A stretch of DNA of 64,000 bases from Pseudomonas laurylsulfatiphila (GCF_002934665.1 NZ_NIRS01000010.1:1-64000), one strand, 5' to 3'. Positions 43,767 through 53,061 are shown, numbered from the stretch's first letter. Notes: generated by a model from the letters alone, not told the origin. Numbers and translations: made by a program.

Positions 43767-44549
43767 TCAATGCGCCGTAACCCGCTGCCGCCCCCCCGAA
43801 CCACTGGGCGACAAAGCCAACGCCAACTGCGTCCGATTATGCATATGCGTCAACCGCAACACCTGCGACACATACAACTTCACCGTGTTCTCGGTAATCC
43901 CCAACTCACAGGCAATCTGATAATTGGTCTGCCCCTTGCCCACCAACCGCGCCACTTCCAGTTGCCGCGGAGACAGCTGGTTGAAAATCGCCGGAATCTC
44001 CACCGCATCAGAATCAGCGACACCCCGACCACCCGCGTCTGCCGCCTGCGGCCCGCGCCGAACCTTGTCCAGGTCCTGGTACAGATCATCGATCGACTCG
44101 GACAAATACTGCAGCTTCTGGTTCAAATGCCCCAACTGCAGGTTCTTGTGCCTCTCCTGCAAGGCCACTTCCTGCCGCTGCAAACCTTCGAACAACTCAT
44201 TCAGATCGATCGGTTTCTGGTAATAGTCGGACACGCCAGCGCGCAGGGCCTTGATCACGTCCTGCTTGTCGGCACACCCGGTGAGCATGATCGCCTCGAA
44301 CACCCGGTGCTTGCCCGACAGTCGTTGCAGCTCCTGCATCAGCGCAATACCGTCCATGCCGGGCATGTGAAAGTCCAGCAGCACCAGACCGATATCGAGG
44401 TCTTCGCTGAAACGCTTGATCGCCTGATAGCCCGATTCGCAGGGAACACAGCGGTAACCTTTGCCCTCCAGAAATTCGCAAAGCTCTTCAACGATCAATG
44501 GCGCATCGTCGACCACAAGGACTTTTACTGCCGAAGTAAACTTGCTCAC
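43767..44549 (-). CDS. pprB: two-component response regulator PprB (LuxR-type)
   Basis: The 260-aa regulator has a receiver domain at residues ~8-125 (VLVVDDAPLIVEEL, phospho-acceptor in GLVLLDFHMPGMDG, Lys in DYYQKPID), a coiled-coil linker and a LuxR/GerE HTH at ~190-250 (LSPRQLEVARLVGKGQTNYQ, ITENTVKLYVSQVL). PprB of P. aeruginosa activates flp-tad, adhesin and fimbrial genes and hyper-biofilm formation. The start is GTG at 44549 with GGGAG six bases upstream. Its cognate kinase PprA is encoded 1 kb away. Confidence 0.93.
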   Translation of the reverse strand: MSKFTSAVKVLVVDDAPLIVEELCEFLEGKGYRCVPCESGYQAIKRFSEDLDIGLVLLDFHMPGMDGIALMQELQRLSGKHRVFEAIMLTGCADKQDVIKALRAGVSDYYQKPIDLNELFEGLQRQEVALQERHKNLQLGHLNQKLQYLSESIDDLYQDLDKVRRGPQAADAGGRGVADSDAVEIPAIFNQLSPRQLEVARLVGKGQTNYQIACELGITENTVKLYVSQVLRLTHMHNRTQLALALSPSGSGGRQRVTAH

Positions 44550-44663
44550 GAGTAACTCCCTGTCAGGTCAAAGGTTGACCCGTCCCACACCGACAGCCAG
44601 TGGCTGTACAACTTCTGTCTGAAAAGTAGACGCAGTTTCCGGCTATGTACACAAAAGGGTCGA

Positions 44664-45134
44664 CTAGTGGAGCCACGCCAATGTCAGCATCAGCCCCGCC
44701 AGCACGAAGGGTGCAAATGGCTGCCTCTTTGACATTTCAGGCGCCATGTAAAAAAGATGGGTTCTAAGCCCTTGACTCATATGGAGCCAGACTCTTGGCG
44801 CCAGCAGCAGCCAGAAAACACTGGCCAATCCGGCGCCAATAAACGTGCCGAGCACGTGCATACCGTCCGTCGCAAGACCCAGGGCGGCCATGAGTTTCAC
44901 GTCCCCGCCGCCCATTCGCTTCATGGCGTAGCCCGGTAGCGTGAAGCCCACAGCCAACAAAAAAGCCCAGCCGCCCTGTTGCGCTTCGGCCCCCAACCAG
45001 GTCGTGCCGCTCCACAGCAACCACGCCAGGGCCAGGGCGCCGGCGCCCAGGGTCAGACCATTGGCGATGTGCCGTTGCCGGGCATCCTGTGCGGCGCAAA
45101 GCGCCAGCCAGATCAATAGGACAAAGCTCTGCAT
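44664..45134 (-). CDS. fppA: Flp prepilin peptidase FppA/TadV
   Basis: This 156-aa inner-membrane aspartic protease of the type IV prepilin peptidase family has about five membrane segments. The two catalytic aspartates are seen in CAAQDARQRHIAN (residue ~17) and KRMGGGDVKLMAALG (GxGD, residue ~77). It lacks the methyltransferase half of PilD, as is normal for TadV. It should cleave Flp and the pseudopilins TadF and TadG. It is divergent from tadF and lies 114 nt upstream of the start of pprB on the same strand. Confidence 0.92.
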   Translation of the reverse strand: MQSFVLLIWLALCAAQDARQRHIANGLTLGAGALALAWLLWSGTTWLGAEAQQGGWAFLLAVGFTLPGYAMKRMGGGDVKLMAALGLATDGMHVLGTFIGAGLASVFWLLLAPRVWLHMSQGLRTHLFYMAPEMSKRQPFAPFVLAGLMLTLAWLH

Positions 45135-45209
45135 TCGGTAAAAAACGTCCGTTTTGGCTGAATGATTCTATGCTGACATTACTCAGTGTTGGTCAGGGTA
45201 GACGCACTC

Positions 45210-45650
45210 ATGAAAGCCAGCCTCCCCCACAAACAAAAAGGCGCCGCCGCGATTGAATTCGCCCTGGTGTTCATCATTTTCTTTGGCGTGTTCTACGGCA
45301 TTATCAGTTACAGCCTGCCATTGCTGTTGATGCAGTCATTCAACCAGTCGACCGCCGAAGCCGTGCGCCGCAGCGTGGCGCTGGACCCGGCTACCCCCGG
45401 TTACGATGCCGCACTGATCAACCGCGCCACGACGGAACTGAGTACGCAATTGGCCTGGATTCCCGCGGCACTGAACTTCAATGTCGCCACCGATGCCTCC
45501 ACGACGTACACCAGCGGACTGCTGACCGTCGCCATTCATTACCCCTCGAATAAAATCAACGCGGTGATCCCGTTCCTGACCCTGCCGGGCATCGGTCGGG
45601 TACCCAATCTGCCGGCCACTCTCACGGCCAGTGCGAGCCTGCAATTTTGA
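45210..45650 (+). CDS. tadF: TadE/TadF-like pseudopilin
   Basis: The 146-aa minor pilin-like protein has a basic N-terminus (MKASLPHKQK), the prepilin motif GAAAIEFALVF with Glu at +5, a hydrophobic helix (VFIIFFGVFYGIISYSLPLLL) and a small periplasmic domain. The start at 45210 is in-frame with an upstream alternative (45186) that lacks a better ribosome site. It overlaps pprA by 4 nt, which couples pseudopilin and kinase expression. It corresponds to PA4294. Confidence 0.88.
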   Translation: MKASLPHKQKGAAAIEFALVFIIFFGVFYGIISYSLPLLLMQSFNQSTAEAVRRSVALDPATPGYDAALINRATTELSTQLAWIPAALNFNVATDASTTYTSGLLTVAIHYPSNKINAVIPFLTLPGIGRVPNLPATLTASASLQF

Positions 45651-48388
45651 GTGCCGGGGACAAATTGTTCGGGCGCCTGCTCCACCGCCACCCGCCGCCC
45701 CCACCGGAGCCGCCGGAGGCACTGCGGGTGCCCGGCTTCGGCTTGCAGATGCAGCTCAATGCCGATGGGCGTGTCGTTCAATTGAGCGGTCCGCTGCGCC
45801 ACTTGCTGGCCCAGCAAACCCCCGGCGCACTGGCACCGCACCTGCTCGACTTCCTGTTGCCCCACAGCGGCCTGATCATCGAAGGCGCGCCGGCGCAATG
45901 GCAGGGACAAACCCTGGACCTGGACTTCTACAGTCTCAATGGTCCGCCCCTGCATTTGCGCGGCTGGGTGCAACCCTTGGCCGATGCCTGGTTGTTGCAG
46001 ATGCTCGACATCGGCGACTTGTTGCTCGAGCGCCGGCAATCACGCAACCGCGAGCAATGCCAGGTGTTGGCGCTGCAAATCGCCGAACAGTTGCGCCTGT
46101 GCAGCCTGACACGCCTGCCCGAGATGCTGGGCGAACAACTGCAAAGCCTGGCCCAGCGCTTTCAGATCCCCTGCATTGCCCTGGCCTTGCTCGATGAGCA
46201 GGAACAGGGTTGGCAGATTCACCAGCACTACACGGCTTTCGATGCACCCCAGCTATGGCAAAACGACCAGCGCCTGGGCACGGGGCTGGACAGTTTGAGC
46301 GGCTCGGCCCCCCAGTACCTGACCCCGCGCGAACACCCGCGCCTGCAAGGCATGTTCGGCAATACCGATGGCTTCGCCGTGCCCTACCACGATGCGCAAG
46401 GGGTGGTCGCCTGGTTGCTGTGCGGTTTCTACACGCCGCAACAACGCGCCCCCGATGTCACCGAACGCGACTGGCTGCAAATCACCGCCGCGCTCGCCAG
46501 CCCCTTGCTCGAACGCCTGCGCGAGCACCGGCATCACCTGCAACTGGAACGCCTGGAATCGCTGCAAGCGTTGCTGGGCACAGGCTGGTGGGAAGTTTTC
46601 AGCGACAGCGAAGAGGTGCAGTTGGCACCTTCGCTGGCAACGACCCTGAACCTTGGAACATCGCGTTTACCCGTACAGGACTGGCTCGACCAGGTGTATC
46701 CCGCCGACCGCGAAGAGCTGCGCATCTGCCTGCAGGACTTGCAGGCGTCGGGCATGCCGCTGCTGTTGTGCGTGCGCCTGTATCGCCCCGACGATGGACT
46801 CGAACCCGTCTGGTATCGCCTGCAAGGCCAGGCGCTGGGCGTGGGCAAAAACCGTCGGCTGGTGGGTTTCATGCACGACATCAGCGACATCAAGAATCAG
46901 CAACAGAGCGCCGCTGCCACCCATGCACGGCTGGACAATCTGATCGCCAGTTCACCGGCGGTGATTTATGTACAGCGCTATGACGAAGGCGCTCTGCAAC
47001 CGGTGTTCTTCAGCGACAGCCTGTTCCCGTTGCTCGGCTGGACCCTGGCCGACTGCGCACCCGGAACACTGGTGGAGCGGGTGCATCCCGACGACCGCCT
47101 GCAGTATTTCGAGCGCACGCGGCTGTTGCTGCGTGAAGGCTCGGTGCGCGCCCGCTATCGATTGCGCGACAGTCACGGTGACTATCACTGGCTGCTCGAT
47201 GAAGCGAAGTTGTTGCGCGACGACCTCGGCTTGCCGGTGGAAGCCGTGGGCCTGTGGCTGGACGTCACCGAAGCGACCCTGGCGACCGAGCAGGTCAGGC
47301 AGAGTGAGGAACGCTACCGGATTCTGGTGGAAGACTCGCCGGCGATGATCTGCCGCTACCAGCCGGACCTGACCCTGACTTTCGGCAACCGCCCGCTGGC
47401 CAGCTATCTGGAATTGGCGCCCGAACAATTGCCGGGGGTGAATCTGGGCAACTGGATGTCCGGGGAACAGCGCGAGGCATTCACCCGGCGGCTGAACCAT
47501 TTGAGCCCGGAGTTTCCAGTCAGCACCGCCGAGATCAACCTGCAACTGCCCGGCCGCGAACACGCCTGGTGGGTCTGGTCCGATCGCGGGGTGTTCGACG
47601 AACAGGGCCGCCTGCTCGAGGTCCAGGCCGTGGGGCGCGACAACACCGAGGTACGACGCTCGCAGCAGCAGCTCACACAAAGCGCGAAAATGGCCACCCT
47701 CGGTGAAATGGCCACCGGCCTGGCCCATGAGATCAACCAGCCGTTGAACGTGATGCGCATGGCCATCGTCAATGTCCTCAAGCGCCTCAACAACGGCGAC
47801 GTGCAGGTCGATTACCTGATCGACAAGCTCACCCGCATCGACACCCAGGTGCAGCGCGCCGCGCGGGTGGTGGACCACATGCGGGTGTTCGGCCGCCGCT
47901 CGGAAATCGAGCAGCAACCGTTCAACCCTGCCCAGGCCATCGAAGGCACGCTGGCGCTGTTGTCCGAGGGGATGCGCGGCAAAGGCGTCGACCTGCGCAT
48001 CAGCGAGACCGGTTTTGAAGTGCTGGTGCGCGGCTACGTCGATCAGCTTGAGCAGGTGCTGATCAACCTGATGGTCAACGCCCGGGATGCATTGCTCGGC
48101 AAGCGCGAGGCCAACCCCGATTTCAAACCGTGGATTTCGCTGTACGCCGAACGGGATACACACACGGTACGCCTGTGGGTCGAGGACAACGGCGGCGGTA
48201 TCGACCCGCGTTTGCTGGAGCGGATTTTCGAGCCGTTCTTCACCACCAAACCGGTGGGCGTCGGTACCGGTCTGGGACTCTCGGTGAGTTACGGCATCGT
48301 CGAAAACATGGGCGGCAGACTGAGTGTCAGGAACTCCACCGAGGGTGCGCGGTTCTGCATCGAATTACCGATTGTGGTACCGGACTAG
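45647..48388 (+). CDS. pprA: PAS-domain sensor histidine kinase PprA
   Basis: This 913-aa cytoplasmic kinase has no clear membrane segments. It carries a GAF-like region (~130-290), several PAS/PAC domains from ~300 to 660 (NLIASSPAVIYVQRYDEG, LVEDSPAMICRYQPDLTL), a dimerisation/phospho-acceptor helix with His in MATGLAHEINQPLNVMR near 695, and a HATPase_c domain: N-box LMVNARDAL, G1 VEDNGGGIDP, F-box IFEPFFTTK and GTGLGLSVSYG. TTG at 45647, overlapping the tadF stop, is the likely start but is uncertain. It should phosphorylate PprB and perhaps the stand-alone receiver near flp. Its stop codon shares a CTAG with that of tadG. Confidence 0.9.
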   Translation: MSAGDKLFGRLLHRHPPPPPEPPEALRVPGFGLQMQLNADGRVVQLSGPLRHLLAQQTPGALAPHLLDFLLPHSGLIIEGAPAQWQGQTLDLDFYSLNGPPLHLRGWVQPLADAWLLQMLDIGDLLLERRQSRNREQCQVLALQIAEQLRLCSLTRLPEMLGEQLQSLAQRFQIPCIALALLDEQEQGWQIHQHYTAFDAPQLWQNDQRLGTGLDSLSGSAPQYLTPREHPRLQGMFGNTDGFAVPYHDAQGVVAWLLCGFYTPQQRAPDVTERDWLQITAALASPLLERLREHRHHLQLERLESLQALLGTGWWEVFSDSEEVQLAPSLATTLNLGTSRLPVQDWLDQVYPADREELRICLQDLQASGMPLLLCVRLYRPDDGLEPVWYRLQGQALGVGKNRRLVGFMHDISDIKNQQQSAAATHARLDNLIASSPAVIYVQRYDEGALQPVFFSDSLFPLLGWTLADCAPGTLVERVHPDDRLQYFERTRLLLREGSVRARYRLRDSHGDYHWLLDEAKLLRDDLGLPVEAVGLWLDVTEATLATEQVRQSEERYRILVEDSPAMICRYQPDLTLTFGNRPLASYLELAPEQLPGVNLGNWMSGEQREAFTRRLNHLSPEFPVSTAEINLQLPGREHAWWVWSDRGVFDEQGRLLEVQAVGRDNTEVRRSQQQLTQSAKMATLGEMATGLAHEINQPLNVMRMAIVNVLKRLNNGDVQVDYLIDKLTRIDTQVQRAARVVDHMRVFGRRSEIEQQPFNPAQAIEGTLALLSEGMRGKGVDLRISETGFEVLVRGYVDQLEQVLINLMVNARDALLGKREANPDFKPWISLYAERDTHTVRLWVEDNGGGIDPRLLERIFEPFFTTKPVGVGTGLGLSVSYGIVENMGGRLSVRNSTEGARFCIELPIVVPD

Positions 48389-50355
48389 ATCACCAGGGAG
48401 GGGCGTCCGGGCGGTTTGCAACTGAGATTGGCGCCGACATCGACCGTGTTCAAGGTGATCCCGAGGTTGGCCAGCAGGCTGTCGAGAATGGGGTCGACCA
48501 AGGGGCTGAGCAAGCCCTGGATCGCAACGCCCAGCGTGCTTTGCACACCGTTGAGGGTACCGGCCGCAACGACCAGCAAGTCCCCCAACAAACTCGACCC
48601 GGTCGGCTTGTAGGCCTCAACCTGAATCCCCCCCAACGTGCTTTTCAGGCTGTTGACGATGCCTTGCGTGCCCAGGCTATAGACCAGCGGCGGCTGCTTG
48701 ATTTCCGGTGGTTGGTTGTACACGTGGTTGCTTTGGGTGCTGGCGACTGAAGTGTCGACTTTTACCCCTAGTCCCCCGCCATAGAACGGAACGCGAGTGC
48801 TCTGATTGCAAAACCCGAACACACAACTGACCTTGCCGACATCAATCAACGCCAGGGGCTGAACACTGACATCGGCCGACGATGAAAACGCATTGGCGGT
48901 GTCGATCTTGCCGACTTTGAGTTTCACCAGCGACGTGTTGGTCTGGGTGGTCAGGGTTTTGGTGGCGTCGCTGACGCAGGTGTAGGCAGTGACATGGCTA
49001 TCGGCTGCGGCCACTTCCAGGGAAATGTCGATGGTTGGCGTGGGCAGGATCTTCAGATCGGTTTTGTCGCAAGAGCCGGTCAATGTGCAAAGCAACGAAC
49101 TGAGCGTACCGGCCAGGTTCAAGTGCAACAGATTATTCAACGTATCCGTCAGCCCGCTGACCAAGGCGTTGCTGGTGATGGCGCTGGCCAGACCACTGAT
49201 GCCGGACAGCACTGGCAAATTGAGCGACAGCACCGTGCGCACCTGGGCGGTGCGCACGTAAATCCGGTTGGGATCATTGAGCTGGCCAGTGACCAGCGCC
49301 GGGTTGCCAATGGCCGACAACTGCGGTGGCTGGATGACTTTGACCTTGACCCCGCCATTGACCAGCCCCGGAATGCTCAACGGGATGTTGGCGACGGCGG
49401 CATTCTGGCTGTTGGCCAACTGGATGAAGGCCTCGACCAACTGAAACACCTGCAAATTGGTATTGAGAGCCGACGACACCGTGCCCGTTTGCAGTTGCAG
49501 TAATTGCCCCAGAACAAGCGACGTACTGCCCGCAGCCACCTTCAGACCGGTCAGGCCGCTGACCGCCAGGCTGGTGCTCGTGCCACCGGCCTGGAGTACC
49601 GTGATGGCGGAGTCCAGCAGTTGAGTCAGGGCGATGTTTTTGCTCAGCAGCGTGGTGTAGTCCCCGGCGGTGACGTGAGCATCAATGGCCAGTTGATTGA
49701 GATAACCGAGCAGGCTGATCTGCGTATCAACCAGCCCCTGCCACCCGGCAACACTCAGGTTCAGGCTGCCACCGAGCATCTGCCCCAGCAGCAGGTTCAA
49801 GGCCGCTGATTGGCTGGAATCGACCAGCAGCGCCGTACTGCCGATGGTCAACATCGCCAGGGGTGGAAGGACCGCCGGCGCACTGACCGCCGTCGCCGTC
49901 AGTTGGGTGGTCAGGCTGACGGGGCCGGGGCCCATCAGCGCATAGATACCCGCCGCCACGCTGGTCTGCACGGTGTGGGTGACAATCACCCGAACCGCGT
50001 CTTTTTTACCGGCATCAGCCAGGAAGGTCCGAAGGTTGTTGGCCCCCGTCTGCAATGTGCCGCAGGTGGTGTTCAGGGTCATGCTGTCGGCGGCGTCGTA
50101 GCCGTTGCGGGTGGCGCTGGCCTGGGCATATGTCGCCGCAGTGGCCGCCGGCACCAGGCAATCGCCGTTGCGCGTGACCGCTTCCAGCACCGCCACGTCG
50201 GCGATGCGCTGCAACTTGCGTTGCTCCAGGTATAACCTGCCGGTATCGACCACCAGCAACATGAACCCCAGCGCCAGCGTCAGCGTCAACGCGGCCATTA
50301 AGCCGATCGCGCCCCGTTGCCGGGCCGGGCCGCGAAACTGCATGCGGGGAGACAT
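48385..50355 (-). CDS. tadG: Flp pilus-associated protein TadG
   Basis: This 656-aa secreted protein has a basic N-terminus, the TadE/G motif RQRGAIGLMAALTLTLALGF (membrane segment ~19-40) and VDTGRLYLEQRKLQRIADVA, the hallmark of TadG/DUF2134 proteins, followed by a long Thr/Ser/Ala/Leu-rich region and a C-terminus with cysteines (SLLCTLTGSC, VSCVFGFC) that may form disulfides. It is the largest tad product and may act at the cell surface. The start at 50355 follows AAGGAG. It converges on pprA with a 4-bp overlap. In PAO1 the homologue PA4297 lies next to pprB instead, so the order here is different. Confidence 0.88.
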   Translation of the reverse strand: MSPRMQFRGPARQRGAIGLMAALTLTLALGFMLLVVDTGRLYLEQRKLQRIADVAVLEAVTRNGDCLVPAATAATYAQASATRNGYDAADSMTLNTTCGTLQTGANNLRTFLADAGKKDAVRVIVTHTVQTSVAAGIYALMGPGPVSLTTQLTATAVSAPAVLPPLAMLTIGSTALLVDSSQSAALNLLLGQMLGGSLNLSVAGWQGLVDTQISLLGYLNQLAIDAHVTAGDYTTLLSKNIALTQLLDSAITVLQAGGTSTSLAVSGLTGLKVAAGSTSLVLGQLLQLQTGTVSSALNTNLQVFQLVEAFIQLANSQNAAVANIPLSIPGLVNGGVKVKVIQPPQLSAIGNPALVTGQLNDPNRIYVRTAQVRTVLSLNLPVLSGISGLASAITSNALVSGLTDTLNNLLHLNLAGTLSSLLCTLTGSCDKTDLKILPTPTIDISLEVAAADSHVTAYTCVSDATKTLTTQTNTSLVKLKVGKIDTANAFSSSADVSVQPLALIDVGKVSCVFGFCNQSTRVPFYGGGLGVKVDTSVASTQSNHVYNQPPEIKQPPLVYSLGTQGIVNSLKSTLGGIQVEAYKPTGSSLLGDLLVVAAGTLNGVQSTLGVAIQGLLSPLVDPILDSLLANLGITLNTVDVGANLSCKPPGRPSLVI

Positions 50356-50492
50356 GGCGCACTCCTTTGCCGGCGCACGGCCGGGCGCGACCTCCGTTGG
50401 TGAAAGGCAGTGTAGACAAGGGTTACCGAGAATGCTGGCAACTCGCCAGCGCAGACGATAAAAAAGAGGGTCTTCACGCACTTCCGGAAAAC

Positions 50493-50607
50493 TGTAGGAG
50501 CCGGCTTGCCGGCGATGGACTCAAATGCACCGCGTATATCCAGCTCTCACGCGTTATCGTTAACGACCATCGCTGCGATGCGGCGACCCGACAAGCCAGC
50601 TCCTGCA
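50493..50607. repeat. degenerate REP pair, GTAGGAGCCGGCTTGCCGGCG class
   Basis: The left arm TGTAGGAGCCGGCTTGCCGG is intact; the right arm (50590-50607) is diverged. It lies upstream of tadG. Confidence 0.75.
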
Positions 50608-50663
50608 TGAGACCGCGTCCGGGTCGAAAATGAAGTGACTTCCAAACCAGTGAAAGCCCCATA

Positions 50664-50692
50664 AAAAACCCCTGTGAGGCACAGGGGTTTTT
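50664..50692 (-). terminator. intrinsic terminator after DUF4136 gene pair
   Basis: AAAAACCCCTGTG / CACAGGGGTTTTT with a 3-nt loop, 14 bp after the minus-strand DUF4136 gene, with a T-tract in both directions. Confidence 0.9.
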
Positions 50693-50706
50693 ATGGGCGG
50701 ATGATT

Positions 50707-51270
50707 CTAGGAGGCGTGCGGTGGATAGTTGGCCAATATCCGCGTGACTGTTTCCAGGATGGCATCACGACGATCCGACGGGTTCGGTGTGCGGCTGAGT
50801 ATCTGTTCGTCACTGCCACGCCACACCAATTTGCCGTCCTTGCCATCGAGCAGGTCGATCTGGATGGTGGCCACCTTGTAGCTGACATTACGGGTTTCGT
50901 TATACATGGGCGCGCCATAGTAGCCATACCACGGGTACCCCCACCCGCCGCCGTAGTTGGTGGTCACCTGCTGTTCCCGCTCTTCGACAATCAGGTAGGT
51001 CTGCACATTCAAGTCACCCTTGGCACCCGCGGCGGCCGGGCGCAGACCGCGCTGGTCCAGTTGATCGGCAACCGCCTGACGGATGCGCTGGTCGGTCAGG
51101 TCACTCTTGATCCGTGGATCATCGGGACGATATTGCACGGCGGGTTCTTTCCACGCCCAGCTGCGATAGGCAGCAAAATCGCGGCTGGCGTCAAAATCAT
51201 GATTGACCTGGTTGGCGGCGCAGGCACTGAGCAGCGCGACCATGGCCAGTAGAAGGAAACGGCGGAACAT
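50707..51270 (-). CDS. DUF4136 domain lipoprotein
   Basis: This 187-aa outer-membrane lipoprotein has lipobox LLSAC at residues ~13-17. The DUF4136 core reads HDFDASRDFAAYRSWAWKEP, DQRIRQAVADQLDQRGLRPA and QIDLLDGKDGKLVWRGS, with a Tyr/Gly-rich loop (GGGWGYPWYGYYGAP). Function is unknown. A paralogue is encoded 37 nt upstream on the same strand, probably in one transcript that ends at the terminator at 50664-50692. Confidence 0.85.
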   Translation of the reverse strand: MFRRFLLLAMVALLSACAANQVNHDFDASRDFAAYRSWAWKEPAVQYRPDDPRIKSDLTDQRIRQAVADQLDQRGLRPAAAGAKGDLNVQTYLIVEEREQQVTTNYGGGWGYPWYGYYGAPMYNETRNVSYKVATIQIDLLDGKDGKLVWRGSDEQILSRTPNPSDRRDAILETVTRILANYPPHAS

Positions 51271-51307
51271 GATGGTTCTCCTGCGAAATGCTTCTTATCT
51301 ACAGAAG

Positions 51308-51916
51308 CTAACTAGGAGGATACGCCGACATCGCCTTTTCCACAGCCTCCCGTATGGCATCGGCGCGCTCGCTTTCGCTGCCCCGGTTGCCGGTTTCAGC
51401 GCTGGAGCTCCATATCGGCTGACCGCTTTTGGCGTCATACATATCCACCTGAACCACCACGACCTGTTCCTGATAGGTACGGATGATCGGCACGGTGGCG
51501 TATCCACCATATCCAGGGCCGTAGCCGTTGTAGCCGCCATAAGCGCCGCCGTAATAGTCGTCCTGAACCTGACGCAAGCGGGTTTCCAGGCGCAGGTCGG
51601 CGCTGACAAACAGGTCGGCCGGGCGATTGTCGTGCAACGGGCGCAAGCCGCGCTGGTCCAGCGCATTGCTGACCGCTTCGGCAATCTGTGCGGAATCAGC
51701 CCAGGCCGTGCCCGGTGGCAGGTGCCCGTCGAGCCAGGCCCAACTGCGGTAGCGCCCATAATCACGGGGTGCTGCCGGGTAAGCGCTGCGGTCGAAGGTC
51801 TTGGCGGCCTGGGGCGGTGCCGGAGGCAAGGGGTTGGACGTGGCGACATAAGGGTTGCTGCCCTGACAGGCCGCCAGCCCCAGGCAGAACAGCAGTACAC
51901 CTGAATGACTTTTCAT
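51308..51916 (-). CDS. DUF4136 domain lipoprotein, paralogue
   Basis: This 202-aa lipoprotein has lipobox GLAAC at residues ~13-17. It shares with the next gene the pattern YGRYRSWAWLDG, IAEAVSNALDQRGLRPLHD, VVVQVDMYDAKSGQPIWSSS and a Gly/Tyr-rich middle (YYGGAYGGYNGYGPGYGGY). The two genes look like an old tandem duplication. It is 12 nt downstream of cmoM on the same strand, so all four genes down to 50707 may be one operon. Confidence 0.85.
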   Translation of the reverse strand: MKSHSGVLLFCLGLAACQGSNPYVATSNPLPPAPPQAAKTFDRSAYPAAPRDYGRYRSWAWLDGHLPPGTAWADSAQIAEAVSNALDQRGLRPLHDNRPADLFVSADLRLETRLRQVQDDYYGGAYGGYNGYGPGYGGYATVPIIRTYQEQVVVVQVDMYDAKSGQPIWSSSAETGNRGSESERADAIREAVEKAMSAYPPS

Positions 51917-51928
51917 TGCGTGCTCCGA

Positions 51929-52678
51929 TCAGACAGGCCGACAGATCCAGTGCAAGTAACGCCCAAGCCCGGCATAGGCTGGATGACGGCGGTGGGCCAG
52001 TTCCATTTCCAGCAGGTCCACCAGCTCGGCGCGGGCCTGGAATTCCACCGGCATGTAATCGTGAAAAACCCGCACGCCACTCTGGGTTTCGACCCGCCAC
52101 AGACCTTCAAGTTGCGCCGCCAGCTCGCGCGGATCAAGGGGCTGCTGCGGGGTCAGGCTCTGCTTTTCGCCGGCCATGTCGTTCTTGCGCATCTTGCGGA
52201 AATGGCCCTTGAGCAAGTTGCGATAAATCAGCGCGTCGCGGTTGTAGAACGCCAGGGACAGCCAGCCGTCCGCCTTGGTCAGTTGATGCAGCACCGGCAG
52301 GATGGCGTGGGGTTCGGCCAGCCACTCCAGCACGGCGTGGCACAGCACCAGGTCGTAGGGTTCGGTGAGCTGCCCGAGCAGTTCCTGCCAGGGTGCCTGA
52401 ATGAAGGTGGCGCTCTGCCCGGCTTCGGCAAAACGTTGGCGGGCGCCTTCGAGCATCGGTTCGGCAGGTTCGGCGAGGGTCACCTGATGGCCACGCTGGG
52501 CCAGCCACAACGACATGTGGCCAAGGCCAGCGCCGATGTCCAGCACGCGCAGCGGGCGGTCGGGCAAGGTTTCGGCCAGATCGGCCTGCAACACCGCCAG
52601 ACGGATCGCACCTTTGGCGCCGCCGTAGATTTTTTCAGCGAAACGGGTCGCCAGTTGATCGAAATGACGGTCGCTCAT
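51929..52678 (-). CDS. cmoM: tRNA 5-carboxymethoxyuridine methyltransferase
   Basis: This 249-aa SAM-dependent class I methyltransferase (formerly SmtA) makes the methyl ester of cmo5U34 in certain tRNAs. The N-terminus MSDRHFDQLATRFAEKIYGG and motif I LRVLDIGAGLGHMSLWLA near residue 48 match the family, with HAVLEWLAEP near 112 as motif IV region. The start at 52678 overlaps the stop of the upstream MazG-like gene (TGATG); a longer frame is rejected for lack of a ribosome site. Confidence 0.9.
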   Translation of the reverse strand: MSDRHFDQLATRFAEKIYGGAKGAIRLAVLQADLAETLPDRPLRVLDIGAGLGHMSLWLAQRGHQVTLAEPAEPMLEGARQRFAEAGQSATFIQAPWQELLGQLTEPYDLVLCHAVLEWLAEPHAILPVLHQLTKADGWLSLAFYNRDALIYRNLLKGHFRKMRKNDMAGEKQSLTPQQPLDPRELAAQLEGLWRVETQSGVRVFHDYMPVEFQARAELVDLLEMELAHRRHPAYAGLGRYLHWICRPV

Positions 52679-52980
52679 CAGCTGAACCTCCGCTCGCTGT
52701 CCGCCAGCTTGCTGCGTACCACAGCCTCCATGTCCAGGCCCAGCTCGCTGCACAACAGCAACAGATAAAGCACGATGTCACCGACTTCCTGCCCGGCATG
52801 GGCGAGTTTGTCCGCCGGCAACTGGCGTGACTGGTCTTCGGTCAGCCACTGGAAAATCTCCACCAGCTCGGACATTTCCACGCTCGCGGCCATGGCCAGG
52901 TTTTTCGGGCTGTGAAATTGCCGCCAGTCATTGCGGTCACGGATGGCGTGCAGGCGTTCGGTCAGTTCAACAAGGTTCAT
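52678..52980 (-). CDS. MazG-like nucleotide pyrophosphohydrolase
   Basis: The 100-aa single-domain MazG-like protein is probably related to RS21-C6/iMazG house-cleaning dNTP pyrophosphatases. The metal-binding helix pairs are visible as VEMSELVEIFQWL (ExxE, near residue 34) and HAGQEVGDIVLYLLLL (ExxD, near 60). The start at 52980 follows AGGAG. It is translationally coupled to cmoM. Confidence 0.87.
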   Translation of the reverse strand: MNLVELTERLHAIRDRNDWRQFHSPKNLAMAASVEMSELVEIFQWLTEDQSRQLPADKLAHAGQEVGDIVLYLLLLCSELGLDMEAVVRSKLADSERRFS

Positions 52981-53061
52981 CGGGCTCTCCTGAAGACGTA
53001 TAGCTTCGGGGGGATGACGAGTGAAGGCAAGTGACAACGGCTCAGTGTCCCGTTTGTTTTT

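Noticed and set aside
33811..44555. Two plus-strand frames that share the same N-terminal peptide (starting MGAQRRSTQSN) at 33811 and 43494
   Set aside because: The shared peptide comes from the 178-bp core of the dispersed repeat and then diverges antisense to two unrelated regulator genes, so it is repeat sequence, not a protein family.
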